The notes under the pieces were generated by a model, which had not been told where the DNA came from, did not search any database, and saw only the letters and a program-made list of their open reading frames with translations. DNA of 64,000 nt from contig NZ_OGTP01000001.1 of assembly GCF_900258035.1 (NCBI RefSeq), positions 248,001 through 312,000 on the forward strand, read 5' to 3'. Positions 31,659 through 40,315 of the stretch are shown here, in pieces; the stretch's first letter is position 1; every line of letters begins with the position of its first letter. The stretch comes from Caballeronia novacaledonica (GTDB lineage Bacteria > Pseudomonadota > Gammaproteobacteria > Burkholderiales > Burkholderiaceae). The position numbers and the translations under genes were made by a program.

Positions 31659-33053
31659 ATGAGAACGAACCTCGCCGACTGGCTGTGGAATTGCGCACGC
31701 TGCACGCTGTTGCTGATCGGGTTTGCACTCACGCCGATGAACGCCCCCGCCGCCGCGACCGCGTCCGTCGCCGTGATTCCGCTCAAAGGCGCGATCGGCC
31801 CGGCGAGCGCGGATTTCGTCGTGCGCTCGCTGGCGCGGGCAGCGGACGAGCACGCGCAACTCGCCGTGCTGGAGCTCGATACGCCGGGCGGACTCGATCT
31901 CTCGATGCGCTCGATCATCCAGGCGATACTCGCGTCGCCGGTGCCGGTGGCCGCGTTCATCGCGCCGAGCGGGGCGCGCGCGGCGAGCGCGGGCACCTAC
32001 ATCACCTACGCGAGCCACATCGCCGCGATGGCGCCGGGCACGAACCTCGGCGCGGCGTCGCCGGTGCAGCTCGGCTTGGGCGGACCGCAGCGCGAGCCGT
32101 CGAGCGCGGGCAAGGCTGCATCGGGAACGGATTCACAATCGACCGAAACCCGCAAGCAGATGCAGGACGCCGCCGCCTACATTCGCGGCCTCGCGCAACT
32201 GCGCGGACGCAACGCGCAATGGGCGGAGCGCGCGGTGCGCGAGGCGGTGGCGCTGTCGGCGACGGAAGCGCTGGAGCAGAACGTCATCGACCTGACCGCC
32301 AGCGACGTGCCCGATCTGCTCGCAAAGCTCGACGGCCGTCATGTCAAAACCGCGAGCGGCGATCACGTGCTCGCGACGAAGCACGCGCCGCTCGTCGTAT
32401 TGCAGCCGGACTGGCGCAGCCGTTTTCTCGCGACGATCACGGACCCGAGCGTCGCGCTGATTCTGATGATGATCGGCATGTACGGGCTCTTCTTCGAGTT
32501 CGCCAATCCCGGCATGGTGCTGCCGGGTGTCGCGGGCGCGATCTGCCTGCTCGTCGGATTGTTCGCTCTGCAACTATTGCCCATCAGTTTCGTCGGACTG
32601 GGACTGATCGTGCTCGGCATGGGCTTTCTGGTCGCGGAAATGTTTCTGCCGACGTTCGGCTCGCTGGGCATCGGCGGCATCATCGCGTTTGCGATCGGCG
32701 CGCTCATGCTGATCGATACCGACGTGCCGGGCTTCGGCATTCCCGCCGGCCTCGTCGTCGGGCTCGCGCTCTTCACGGCGTTGTTCGTTTTCACGGTCTC
32801 GGGCGTTGCGCTGCGGGCGCGCAAACGGCCCGTCGTGAGCGGCGGCGAAACGATGCCCGGCAGCATCGGCGTGATGCTGGCGCGCGAATCGGAGAGCGGC
32901 TGGGCGCGCGTGCAGGGCGAACGGTGGCGCGTGCAGCCGGCCGCGTCGCAGGCGTTGCCGCATGAAGGCGCGCGCGTGCGCGTGATCTCGCGGCACGGCC
33001 TGACGCTGACGGTCGAGCCGTTCGAAGGCGAACGCGAGGCCGGTCATTCCTGA
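31659..33053 (+). CDS. NfeD-type membrane serine protease
   Basis: 464 residues. After a signal sequence, a ClpP/SppA-like protease domain (about 35-215) has LELDTPGGLDLSMRSIIQAI and the catalytic serine at about 110 in SGARAASAGTYI. The lysine partner is probably in TRKQMQDAAAYIRG. Four to five membrane helices follow (about 235-385), then an OB-fold NfeD tail. Archaeal PH1510 is the studied relative and cleaves its partner stomatin. Here the slipin gene follows after 25 bases, the same pairing. Confidence 0.9.
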   Translation: MRTNLADWLWNCARCTLLLIGFALTPMNAPAAATASVAVIPLKGAIGPASADFVVRSLARAADEHAQLAVLELDTPGGLDLSMRSIIQAILASPVPVAAFIAPSGARAASAGTYITYASHIAAMAPGTNLGAASPVQLGLGGPQREPSSAGKAASGTDSQSTETRKQMQDAAAYIRGLAQLRGRNAQWAERAVREAVALSATEALEQNVIDLTASDVPDLLAKLDGRHVKTASGDHVLATKHAPLVVLQPDWRSRFLATITDPSVALILMMIGMYGLFFEFANPGMVLPGVAGAICLLVGLFALQLLPISFVGLGLIVLGMGFLVAEMFLPTFGSLGIGGIIAFAIGALMLIDTDVPGFGIPAGLVVGLALFTALFVFTVSGVALRARKRPVVSGGETMPGSIGVMLARESESGWARVQGERWRVQPAASQALPHEGARVRVISRHGLTLTVEPFEGEREAGHS

Positions 33054-33078
33054 ACACATCGACAACGAGGCTTGAAAA

Positions 33079-33846
33079 ATGGGGCTTACTTTCGGTTTCA
33101 GCGGCATTCTGATTGCGTTCGTCATCTTCATCGTCGCGTCGGCGGTGCGCATCTTTCGCGAGTACGAGCGCGGCGTCGTGTTCATGCTCGGGCGCTTCTG
33201 GAAAGTGAAGGGTCCGGGGCTCGTGCTGATCATTCCGGTCGTGCAGCAGGTCGTGCGGATGGACTTGCGCACCGTCGTGTTCGACGTGCCGCCGCAGGAC
33301 GTCATCACGCGCGACAACGTGTCGGTGAAGGTGAACGCGGTCGTGTACTTTCGCGTCGTCGATCCGGAGAAGGCGGTGATCCAGGTCGCGCGCTTTCTCG
33401 ACGCGACGAGCCAGCTCGCGCAGACCACGCTGCGCGCGATCCTCGGCAAGCACGAGCTCGACGAACTGCTGTCCGAGCGCGAGCGCCTCAATACCGACAT
33501 TCAGCGCGTGCTCGATTCGCAGACGGACGCGTGGGGCATCAAGGTATCGAACGTGGAAATCAAGGACGTCGACATCAACGAGACGATGATCCGCGCGATC
33601 GCCCGCCAGGCCGAAGCGGAGCGCGAGCGGCGCGCCAAGATCATTCATGCGGAAGGGGAGTTGCAGGCGTCCGAGAAGCTCTTGCAGGCGGCGCAGATGC
33701 TCGCGCAGGCCCCGCAGGCGATGCAACTGCGCTACCTGCAAACCTTGACGACGATCGCCGGCGACAAGAACTCGACGATCGTCTTTCCGGTGCCGGTCGA
33801 TATCGTGGGCGCCGTGATCGACCGGTTCACCAAGGGCCCGGCGTAA
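33079..33846 (+). CDS. Slipin (stomatin/prohibitin family, SPFH domain)
   Basis: 255 residues: one N-terminal membrane helix (about 7-27), then an SPFH domain beginning [20 protein letters not shown], with [21 protein letters not shown] coiled-coil stretch ([20 protein letters not shown]) precedes a short C-terminal tail. Such proteins form ring-like membrane assemblies. The NfeD protease upstream is its usual partner. The stop is only 2 bases from the convergent AhpD-like gene. Confidence 0.93.
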   Translation: MGLTFGFSGILIAFVIFIVASAVRIFREYERGVVFMLGRFWKVKGPGLVLIIPVVQQVVRMDLRTVVFDVPPQDVITRDNVSVKVNAVVYFRVVDPEKAVIQVARFLDATSQLAQTTLRAILGKHELDELLSERERLNTDIQRVLDSQTDAWGIKVSNVEIKDVDINETMIRAIARQAEAERERRAKIIHAEGELQASEKLLQAAQMLAQAPQAMQLRYLQTLTTIAGDKNSTIVFPVPVDIVGAVIDRFTKGPA

Positions 33847-33848
33847 GC

Positions 33849-34385
33849 TCAGACGAGCGCCGGGAAGTCGAGCGTCGTGTCGTTCACGCGGTTCACGAGG
33901 TTCGTGAAGTTGATGACGCTCATCGCGAACAGCGTGTCGATGACTTGCGCTTCCGAGTAGCCCGCCTCGCGCACTTCGTTCAGACGCGCCGCGTCGATCG
34001 TGCCGGTGGAACTCGCGACGTGCCGCACGAAGCGCACGAGCGCGTCGCGCTTCGCGTTGCCGGTCGCTTCGCCCGCGCGGATCTGCTGCGTTTCCAGCTT
34101 CGAGAGCCCGGCCATCTTGCCGATGACGGTATGCGCCGCGGCACAGTAGTCACAACCGACGAGTTCGCTGATGGCGAGCTTGATCGCTTCGACGTCGGCC
34201 TTGTCGAGGCTGCTCTTCGCGAGGATTGCATCGCCTTCGAGCGCGGCGGCGAGCACGGCGGGGCTGTGCGTGCCGATGGTCGCGTAGGCGTTCGGCACGC
34301 GGCCGGCGGCCTTCTTGATGGCGGCGAAAAGATCGGCGGCGGCGCCCGTTGCTTCGTTGACGTTGATCTGGGAAAGACGTGACAT
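33849..34385 (-). CDS. Carboxymuconolactone decarboxylase / AhpD-like protein
   Basis: 178 residues. The AhpD-type active site is ELVGCDYCAAAHTVIG, where the CxxC pair and the following His allow alkylhydroperoxidase-like chemistry. The YciW/uncharacterised peroxidase-related subgroup is likely. The C-terminal half repeats the fold (VRHVASSTGTIDAARLNEVR). It is divergent from a LysR regulator at 34562, which may control it under oxidative or electrophile stress. AAGGAG precedes the ATG. Confidence 0.9.
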   Translation of the reverse strand: MSRLSQINVNEATGAAADLFAAIKKAAGRVPNAYATIGTHSPAVLAAALEGDAILAKSSLDKADVEAIKLAISELVGCDYCAAAHTVIGKMAGLSKLETQQIRAGEATGNAKRDALVRFVRHVASSTGTIDAARLNEVREAGYSEAQVIDTLFAMSVINFTNLVNRVNDTTLDFPALV

Positions 34386-34561
34386 GGTGTGCTCCTTCGT
34401 TCAGTGGTTGGCCATCGCGATGGCATGGGTTGAACTTTAGGCGCACGCGTCTTTCGCGTGAATGCTCGCGCGGCTCGTAAAACCGCGCGATCGTCTCATC
34501 GTGCGAATGCGGCGGCTTCATGCCATGATCGAGTCTCTTTGCACGCGTCACGCTCACGCAC

Positions 34562-35500
34562 ATGGACTATCTGACGAGCCTGAAGGTGTTTTGCACGGTG
34601 GTCGAAGCGAAGAGCTTCGCGCGTGCGGCCGACATACTCGGCTTGTCGCCGCCCGTCGTGTCGCGCGCGATCGCGGGCCTCGAAGAGCGGCTCGGCAGCC
34701 GGCTCTTCAATCGCACGACGCGGCAGATTTCGCTGACCGAGACCGCCGAACGCTTCTTCTCCGACTGCTCGCGCCTGCTCGACGAATTGCAGGCGATGGA
34801 AGAGCGCGCATCGAATCGCGCGAGCGAAGCGACCGGCCTCCTGCGGCTCGTCGCGCACACGACCGTGATGATGAGCCGCTACGCGCCGCTCGTCGCGGAG
34901 TTCCGGCGCGCGCATCCGCACGTGCGCCTCGACGTGACGCTGACCGAGCGGCCCATCGATCTCGTCGGCGAAGGCTACGATCTCGCCATCGTGCTGCCCT
35001 TCATGCTTTCCACGGATACCGCCGTCACGCGCCTGCTCGAAACCATTCCGCTCGTGCTCGTCGCGAGTCCCGCGTATCTCGCGCAGCGTCCCGCGCCGCG
35101 CCATCCGTCCGAACTCGCCGATCATGTGTTCGTGCCGATGTCGCCATCGATCCGCAAGCCCGCGCTCACGTTTCGCATCGGCGGCGAGGAATTGCGCGTG
35201 CCGCTCGATCACGACATCACGTCGAACAGCGCGGTGTTCAATCGCGAGATGGTGCTGCAGGGATTCGGCATCGGCGTATTGCCGACGGCGCTCGTCGCGC
35301 GGGAAGTGGCGGCGGGGCGGCTCGTCACGCTGCTCGACGCGTATGAGCGTGTCGATTCCGCCATCGAGATCCGGATCGCCTACAGCACGCGCGCGCTCTT
35401 GCCGGCCAAGGTGCGCGCGTTCGTCGAGCATGCGGTGCGCTTCTGCGCCGACGAGGACATGCTCTCCGGGGAGCCGAAAATCGGCCTCCGAGCCTTATAG
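34562..35500 (+). CDS. LysR-family transcriptional regulator
   Basis: 312 residues. The HTH is KSFARAADILGLSPPVVSRA (about 17-36), followed by LEERLGSRLFNRTTRQISLT. The effector domain begins near residue 90 (TGLLRLVAHTTVMMSRYAPL), of the CrgA-like subgroup. It is divergent from the AhpD-like gene and upstream of the efflux operon, so it could control either. No T-N11-A box was singled out with confidence in the 176-base intergenic region. Confidence 0.92.
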   Translation: MDYLTSLKVFCTVVEAKSFARAADILGLSPPVVSRAIAGLEERLGSRLFNRTTRQISLTETAERFFSDCSRLLDELQAMEERASNRASEATGLLRLVAHTTVMMSRYAPLVAEFRRAHPHVRLDVTLTERPIDLVGEGYDLAIVLPFMLSTDTAVTRLLETIPLVLVASPAYLAQRPAPRHPSELADHVFVPMSPSIRKPALTFRIGGEELRVPLDHDITSNSAVFNREMVLQGFGIGVLPTALVAREVAAGRLVTLLDAYERVDSAIEIRIAYSTRALLPAKVRAFVEHAVRFCADEDMLSGEPKIGLRAL

Positions 35501-35566
35501 GGCAAGCCTCCGCGCGATTCTTTCCGACAGCGTTATTCATTCGTGCGCGCCGTGACGGTTGACTGG

Positions 35567-35578
35567 GTGCATATGCAC
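35567..35578 (+). promoter_or_regulatory. Palindrome GTGCATATGCAC, copy 1
   Basis: Perfect 12-base palindrome upstream of emrA. An identical copy lies 69 bases downstream. Confidence 0.7.
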
Positions 35579-35635
35579 ATCTAGTCTTCGGGGCTATGAC
35601 GGGCAGCGCATTCGCCCATTCCTTCAATTCTATCT

Positions 35636-35653
35636 GTGCATATGCACTATAAT
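35636..35653 (+). promoter_or_regulatory. Palindrome GTGCATATGCAC, copy 2, abutting a perfect -10 TATAAT
   Basis: Palindrome at 35636-35647, then TATAAT at 35648-35653. The emrA ATG at 35659 is 5 bases after the -10, so transcription from it would give a leaderless message. No ribosome site is visible. Confidence 0.7.
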
Positions 35654-35658
35654 CACAA

Positions 35659-36750
35659 ATGACGACACCTACGACGAACATTCCATCGGTTGCGGCGCCG
35701 GCTCTCGCGCGGCCGGCGCGCAAGATTCCCTGGATGATGCTTGCGCTCGGGCTGGTCGGGCTTGCGCTGATCGCGGCGGCGGCCTGGTGGGCGCTCGTGC
35801 TGCGCTTCGTTCAATCGACCGACGATGCCTACGTCGGCGGCGACGTCACGGTGCTCGCGCCGAAGGTCAACGGCTTCGTCACCGATGTGCTCGTGCAGGA
35901 CAACCAGCGCGTGAAGGCGGGTCAGGTGCTGATCCGCCTCGATGCGCGCGACTACGACGCACGTCTTTCGCAAGCCGACGCCGAACTGTCCGGCGCACGC
36001 GCGGCGGTGGTCGAGTTGCAGGCGAAGGATGCGTTGCAGGCGGCCATCATCAATCAGCAGCAGGCGGAAGTGCGCGCTTCGTCGGCGGAACTCACGCGCA
36101 GCGGGCAGGATCGGGTGCGCTATCGCGAACTCGTGAAGGACGATGCCGTGTCGAACCAGATCGTCGAGCGCGCGGACGCGGACTACACGAAGGCGCAGGC
36201 GGCGGTGGACCGCAGCGGCGCGTCGCTGGTGGCGGCGAAGCGCCAGTTGAGCGTGATCGAAGCGCAGATCGCGGATGCGCAGGCGCGCGTCGCGACGGCC
36301 GAGGCGGCACGCCGCGTCGCGGAGCTGAACGTCGAATACACGACGATCCGCTCGCCCGTCGATGGCTACGTCGGCAATCGCACGGCGCGCGTCGGCGTGC
36401 TCGCGAACGTCGGCACGTCGCTCTTGACGATCGTGCCGTCGACGGGCCTTTGGGTCGATGCGAACTTCAAGGAAGATCAGTTGAAGAAGATGCGCGCGGG
36501 CGACGAAGCGGACGTCGATCTCGACGCATCGAGCGTGCCGTTCACCGGCCACGTCGAAAGCCTCGCGCCTGCGACGGGCGCGACCTTCAGCGTGTTGCCG
36601 GCCGAGAATGCGACCGGCAACTTCACGAAGATCGTGCAGCGCGTGCCGGTGCGTATCCGGCTCGACGTGCCGAAGGGCATGGAATCCGTGCTGCGTCCGG
36701 GCCTTTCGGCGACGGTGAAGGTCCATCTGCGCAAGCAGTCGAACGGCTGA
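35659..36750 (+). CDS. emrA: HlyD/EmrA-type efflux adaptor
   Basis: 363 residues: a cytoplasmic N-terminus, one membrane helix (about 26-48), then a periplasmic adaptor domain. STDDAYVGGDVTVLAPKVNG is the signature of EmrA proteins. A long coiled coil (about 100-215) follows, and the lipoyl half closes at YTTIRSPVDGYVGNRTARVG. It links the inner-membrane pump EmrB to the outer-membrane channel. The start has no ribosome site and follows a TATAAT by 5 bases. Confidence 0.93.
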   Translation: MTTPTTNIPSVAAPALARPARKIPWMMLALGLVGLALIAAAAWWALVLRFVQSTDDAYVGGDVTVLAPKVNGFVTDVLVQDNQRVKAGQVLIRLDARDYDARLSQADAELSGARAAVVELQAKDALQAAIINQQQAEVRASSAELTRSGQDRVRYRELVKDDAVSNQIVERADADYTKAQAAVDRSGASLVAAKRQLSVIEAQIADAQARVATAEAARRVAELNVEYTTIRSPVDGYVGNRTARVGVLANVGTSLLTIVPSTGLWVDANFKEDQLKKMRAGDEADVDLDASSVPFTGHVESLAPATGATFSVLPAENATGNFTKIVQRVPVRIRLDVPKGMESVLRPGLSATVKVHLRKQSNG

Positions 36751-36761
36751 GGAGCGCGGCG

Positions 36762-38336
36762 ATGACCTACACCGTGCCCTCCGATCCCGCGAGCCAGCCG
36801 CTCAAACAGCGCGTGTTCGCGTTCGCGCTGATGTGCCTCGGCTTCTTCATGGCGACGCTCGATATCCAGATCGTGGCGTCGTCGCTGAAGGACATCGGCG
36901 GCGGATTGTCCGCGAGCCAGGACGAGCTGTCCTGGGTGCAGACGTCCTATCTGATCGCGGAAATTCTCGTCATTCCGATGTCCGGCTGGCTTTCGAAAGT
37001 GTTCTCCACGCGCTGGCTTTTCGCGGCATCGGCGGTCGGCTTCACGCTCACGAGCATGCTGTGCGGCATGGCATGGGACATCAACTCGATGATCCTCTTT
37101 CGCGGCCTGCAAGGCGCGCTCGGCGCCGCGATGATCCCGACCGTGTTCACGACCGCCTTCGTGATCTTCCCCGGCAAGCAGCGATTGATTGCATCGACAA
37201 CTATCGGCGCGCTGGCGTCGCTCGCGCCCGCTGTCGGTCCCGTGATCGGCGGATGGATCACCGATCAATGGTCGTGGCACTGGCTCTTCTATCTGAACGT
37301 CGTGCCGGGTCTCGTCGTCGCGCTGCTCGTGCCGAAGTACGTGCATGTCGACGAGCCGAATCTTTCGTTGCTGAAGAAGGGCGACTATCTCGGCATCGTG
37401 CTGATGTCGGGCTTTCTGGGCTGTCTGGAATACGTGCTGGAGGAAGGCCCGCGCAAGAACTGGTTCGGCGATGACATCATCGTCACGTGTGCATGGATTT
37501 CAGGGATCTGCGGTTTCCTGTTCCTCGTGCATGCGTTCACGGCGAAAGACCCGATCGTCGATCTGCGCGCGCTCGCGGTGCGCAACTTCGCGATCGGCAG
37601 TGTGCTGTCGTTCGTGACGGGCATCGGCATCTTCGTGTCGGTGTTTCTGACGCCGGTGTTTCTCGCGCGCGTGCGCGGCTTCGACTCGCTGCATACGGGT
37701 CTTGCGCTGCTTTCCGTCGGTTGCTTCCAGTTGCTTTCCATCGGTGTGTACGGTTTCGCGTCGCGTTTCCTCGACATGCGTGTGCTGCTCGCGTTCGGTC
37801 TGATCTGCTTCGGCGCGGGCTGTTACTTCTATACGCCGCTGACGCACGATTGGGGCTGGCAACAGTTCCTTCTGCCGCAGGCGCTGCGCGGCATCGGCCA
37901 GCAATTCGCGGTGCCGCCTATCGTCACGATGGCGCTCGGTTCGCTGCCGCCGTCGCGGCTCAAATCGGCGAGCGGGCTCTTCAATCTGATGCGCAATCTC
38001 GGCGGGGCGATCGGCATCGCGGTGAGTGCGACGATGCTCAACGACCGCCTCAATCTGCACTACCTGCGCCTGAACGAGAACGTGACGATCGGCCGGCCCG
38101 TCATCGAGGATCTGCTGTCGCGCAGCTCCGCGCATCTCGCCTCCGTCGCGGGCGATGCGCTGGATGCGTCGCAGGCGGGTCTCGCATCGCTGCAAGCGCT
38201 CGTGACGCGCGAGGCGCTCGTGCTGACTTTCGCCGACTGCTTCTACGTGCTCGCGCTGTGCTTTCTCTTCGGCCTCGTGACGGTGATCTTCGCGAAGCCG
38301 ATCACGAACGCGCCGCCTTCCTCCGACGCGCATTGA
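36762..38336 (+). CDS. emrB: DHA2-family drug/H+ antiporter, EmrB type
   Basis: 524 residues with 14 predicted membrane helices, typical of DHA2. The motif-C-like region is GALASLAPAVGPVIGGWI, and FMATLDIQIVASSLKDIGGG is the helix 1 motif with the conserved Asp. It pumps hydrophobic drugs or organic acids through EmrA and the outer-membrane protein. GGAG stands 8 bases before the ATG, and emrA ends 11 bases upstream. Confidence 0.94.
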   Translation: MTYTVPSDPASQPLKQRVFAFALMCLGFFMATLDIQIVASSLKDIGGGLSASQDELSWVQTSYLIAEILVIPMSGWLSKVFSTRWLFAASAVGFTLTSMLCGMAWDINSMILFRGLQGALGAAMIPTVFTTAFVIFPGKQRLIASTTIGALASLAPAVGPVIGGWITDQWSWHWLFYLNVVPGLVVALLVPKYVHVDEPNLSLLKKGDYLGIVLMSGFLGCLEYVLEEGPRKNWFGDDIIVTCAWISGICGFLFLVHAFTAKDPIVDLRALAVRNFAIGSVLSFVTGIGIFVSVFLTPVFLARVRGFDSLHTGLALLSVGCFQLLSIGVYGFASRFLDMRVLLAFGLICFGAGCYFYTPLTHDWGWQQFLLPQALRGIGQQFAVPPIVTMALGSLPPSRLKSASGLFNLMRNLGGAIGIAVSATMLNDRLNLHYLRLNENVTIGRPVIEDLLSRSSAHLASVAGDALDASQAGLASLQALVTREALVLTFADCFYVLALCFLFGLVTVIFAKPITNAPPSSDAH

Positions 38337-38363
38337 ATTGAGTCTTATCTGGATGCTTCGATC

Positions 38364-39827
38364 ATGAAGAAACTTCTCGTCGAAATACTTGCGGGCGTGA
38401 CATGTCTCGCGCTCGCCGCGTGCGCGGTGCAGCCCGAGACACACGCCGATCTTCCCGCGACCGTGACTGCGACCGCGCCCGCCGACTGGAGCGTCGACGT
38501 GCCGAAACAGGCCGTCGATCCAACTGCGTGGTGGAATCAGTTCAACGATCCGGTGATGCATGAACTGGTCGCGTCGGTGCTGAACGACAACCTCGACGTT
38601 CAGGCGGCGGTCGAGCGCGTGAAGCAGGCGCAGGCGATCACGACGCAACGCCGCGCCGCACTGCTTCCGCAACTCGATGCGGGCGCGGGCGGATCGTACG
38701 CGCGCCAGAACACGCCGCCGCCGCTCGGCTATGTGAAGCAGGCGGGCTTCGGCCTGACATTGAGCTGGACGCCCGATGTGTTCGGCGGCGAGCGCCTGGA
38801 ATTGCTCGCATCGCAGGCGCAACTCGTCGGACGTGAACACGCCGCGGATCAGGTCAGGCTCGCGCTCGCCGCCGACACCGCCGCCGCGTATGTCGATCTG
38901 CGCTGGGCGCAAGCCGAACTGAAGATCCTGCAAGACAATCTGGAGATTCGCGAGCGTGCGTTGAAGCTCACGCAACGCCGCCTGCAATACGGCCTCTCGA
39001 CGCAACTCGACGTCGCGCGCGCGCAGAATCAGTTGAGCGATCTGCAATCGCGCGTGCCGCGCACGCAGGCCACGATTCAGCATCAGTTGAGCCTGATCGC
39101 GGTGTATTCGGGCCGCACGCCGGAATCCATCGACAAGCTGATGCTCGCGAATCCGGGCGCCGTGCCCGTCGTTCCGGTGCCCGCGAACGGCGCGCCGCAG
39201 ATGCTGCCGTCCGAAGCGCTGTTGCGCCGTCCCGATGTGCTCGTCGCGTATGCGACCGTGCAGCAGCGCGCGGCGGAAGTCGGCGTCGCGCGTGCGGAGC
39301 GTTATCCGAAGTTTTCGCTGCGCTTGTCGGATGGCTTGCTCGCGTCGTCGTATCTCGGCTTGCCGACGCTCACCGACAACCTCTTCTCGGCCGCGCTCAA
39401 CGCGACGAGCCCGATCTTCAACGCGGGGCGCATCACGGCGGACATCGAGCAGAACCAGAGCAAGATGCGCGAATCGGAACTGCATCTGCGTCAGACGATG
39501 CTCGAAGCGCTGAAGGATGTCGAAGATACGCGCAGCGATCTCGTCAGCACGACGGAATCGACCGCGCGCCTGACCGATGCGCTCTCGGCATCGGGTCAAT
39601 CGCTCACGCTGTCGACGCAGTTGTACAAAGGCGGCGCGGCCAGCTTTCTCGATGTGCTCGACGCGCAGCAATCGTATCTGCGCGACGCCGATGCCTTGAA
39701 TCAATCGAAACGCGAACATGCGCTCGCGGCGGTGGCGCTGTATCGCTCGCTGGGCGGCGGCTGGAGCGTGACCGGCGATGACGACGTGATCAAGACCGCC
39801 AGCGACAAAACGGAGACGACGAAATGA
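38364..39827 (+). CDS. NodT/OprM-type outer-membrane efflux lipoprotein
   Basis: 487 residues. A lipoprotein signal ends in the lipobox LAAC (Cys about 21). Two tandem outer-membrane efflux repeats follow, with FNDPVMHELVASVLNDNLDV and LRRPDVLVAYATVQQRAAEV as typical blocks. YPKFSLRLSDG marks the beta-barrel strand of the second repeat. It completes the tripartite pump with EmrA and EmrB. The stop overlaps the thioesterase start by ATGA. Confidence 0.93.
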   Translation: MKKLLVEILAGVTCLALAACAVQPETHADLPATVTATAPADWSVDVPKQAVDPTAWWNQFNDPVMHELVASVLNDNLDVQAAVERVKQAQAITTQRRAALLPQLDAGAGGSYARQNTPPPLGYVKQAGFGLTLSWTPDVFGGERLELLASQAQLVGREHAADQVRLALAADTAAAYVDLRWAQAELKILQDNLEIRERALKLTQRRLQYGLSTQLDVARAQNQLSDLQSRVPRTQATIQHQLSLIAVYSGRTPESIDKLMLANPGAVPVVPVPANGAPQMLPSEALLRRPDVLVAYATVQQRAAEVGVARAERYPKFSLRLSDGLLASSYLGLPTLTDNLFSAALNATSPIFNAGRITADIEQNQSKMRESELHLRQTMLEALKDVEDTRSDLVSTTESTARLTDALSASGQSLTLSTQLYKGGAASFLDVLDAQQSYLRDADALNQSKREHALAAVALYRSLGGGWSVTGDDDVIKTASDKTETTK

Positions 39828-40273
39828 GCCTGATCGAAGAAACCGCCGCGGGCCTGAACGGTCTCGCGCAACTGCGCAAGCTGATCGTTTCCGGGCGTAG
39901 GCCGGGCATTCTGGAGTCGTTGGATTTCGACTTCATCGAAGTCGAAGCGGGCAGGGCGGTGTTCGTCGGCGTGCCGGGCGATCACGCCTATAACCCGATC
40001 GGCACCGTGCACGGCGGCTACGCCGCGACGCTGCTCGATTCCGCCTGTGGCTGCTCGGTGCATTCGTGCCTCACCGCGACGCAAGCCTATACGACGCTCG
40101 AATTGAAAGTGGCCTATCACAAGGCGGTCACGCGCGATTCGGGCTTGCTGCGCGCGGAAGGGCGCGTGCTGTCGATCGGACGCCGCGCCGCGTTCGCCGA
40201 AGCGACGCTCAAGGACGCGAGCGGCAGACTGCTCGCCTCGGCGACATCGACATTGCTTGTCATGGAGCGATAA
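39824..40273 (+). CDS. PaaI-type hotdog thioesterase
   Basis: 149 residues. The hotdog signature is NPIGTVHGGYAATLLDSACG, where the HGG turn and following Asp form the active site, with LKVAYHKAVTRDSGLLRAEG as the second conserved strand. It probably hydrolyses small aryl- or acyl-CoA esters. It is translationally coupled to the efflux operon by ATGA, so it may act on the same toxic aromatic acids that the pump exports. That link is inferred. Confidence 0.9.
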   Translation: MSLIEETAAGLNGLAQLRKLIVSGRRPGILESLDFDFIEVEAGRAVFVGVPGDHAYNPIGTVHGGYAATLLDSACGCSVHSCLTATQAYTTLELKVAYHKAVTRDSGLLRAEGRVLSIGRRAAFAEATLKDASGRLLASATSTLLVMER

Positions 40274-40274
40274 A

Positions 40275-40292
40275 AGCCCGGCGAGCCGGGCT
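40275..40292. terminator. Hairpin between convergent genes
   Basis: AGCCCGG, loop CGAG, CCGGGCT. On the minus strand it is followed by TTTTAT, so it can end the aminotransferase message; it may serve both sides. Confidence 0.7.
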
Positions 40293-40315
40293 ATCGGACG
40301 GCGCTTCGAAGCCGC

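Noticed and set aside
37500..39719. A 739-residue minus-strand frame opposite emrB and the efflux lipoprotein gene
   Set aside because: Arg/His-rich composition and no domain; the plus strand carries clear efflux proteins over the whole stretch.
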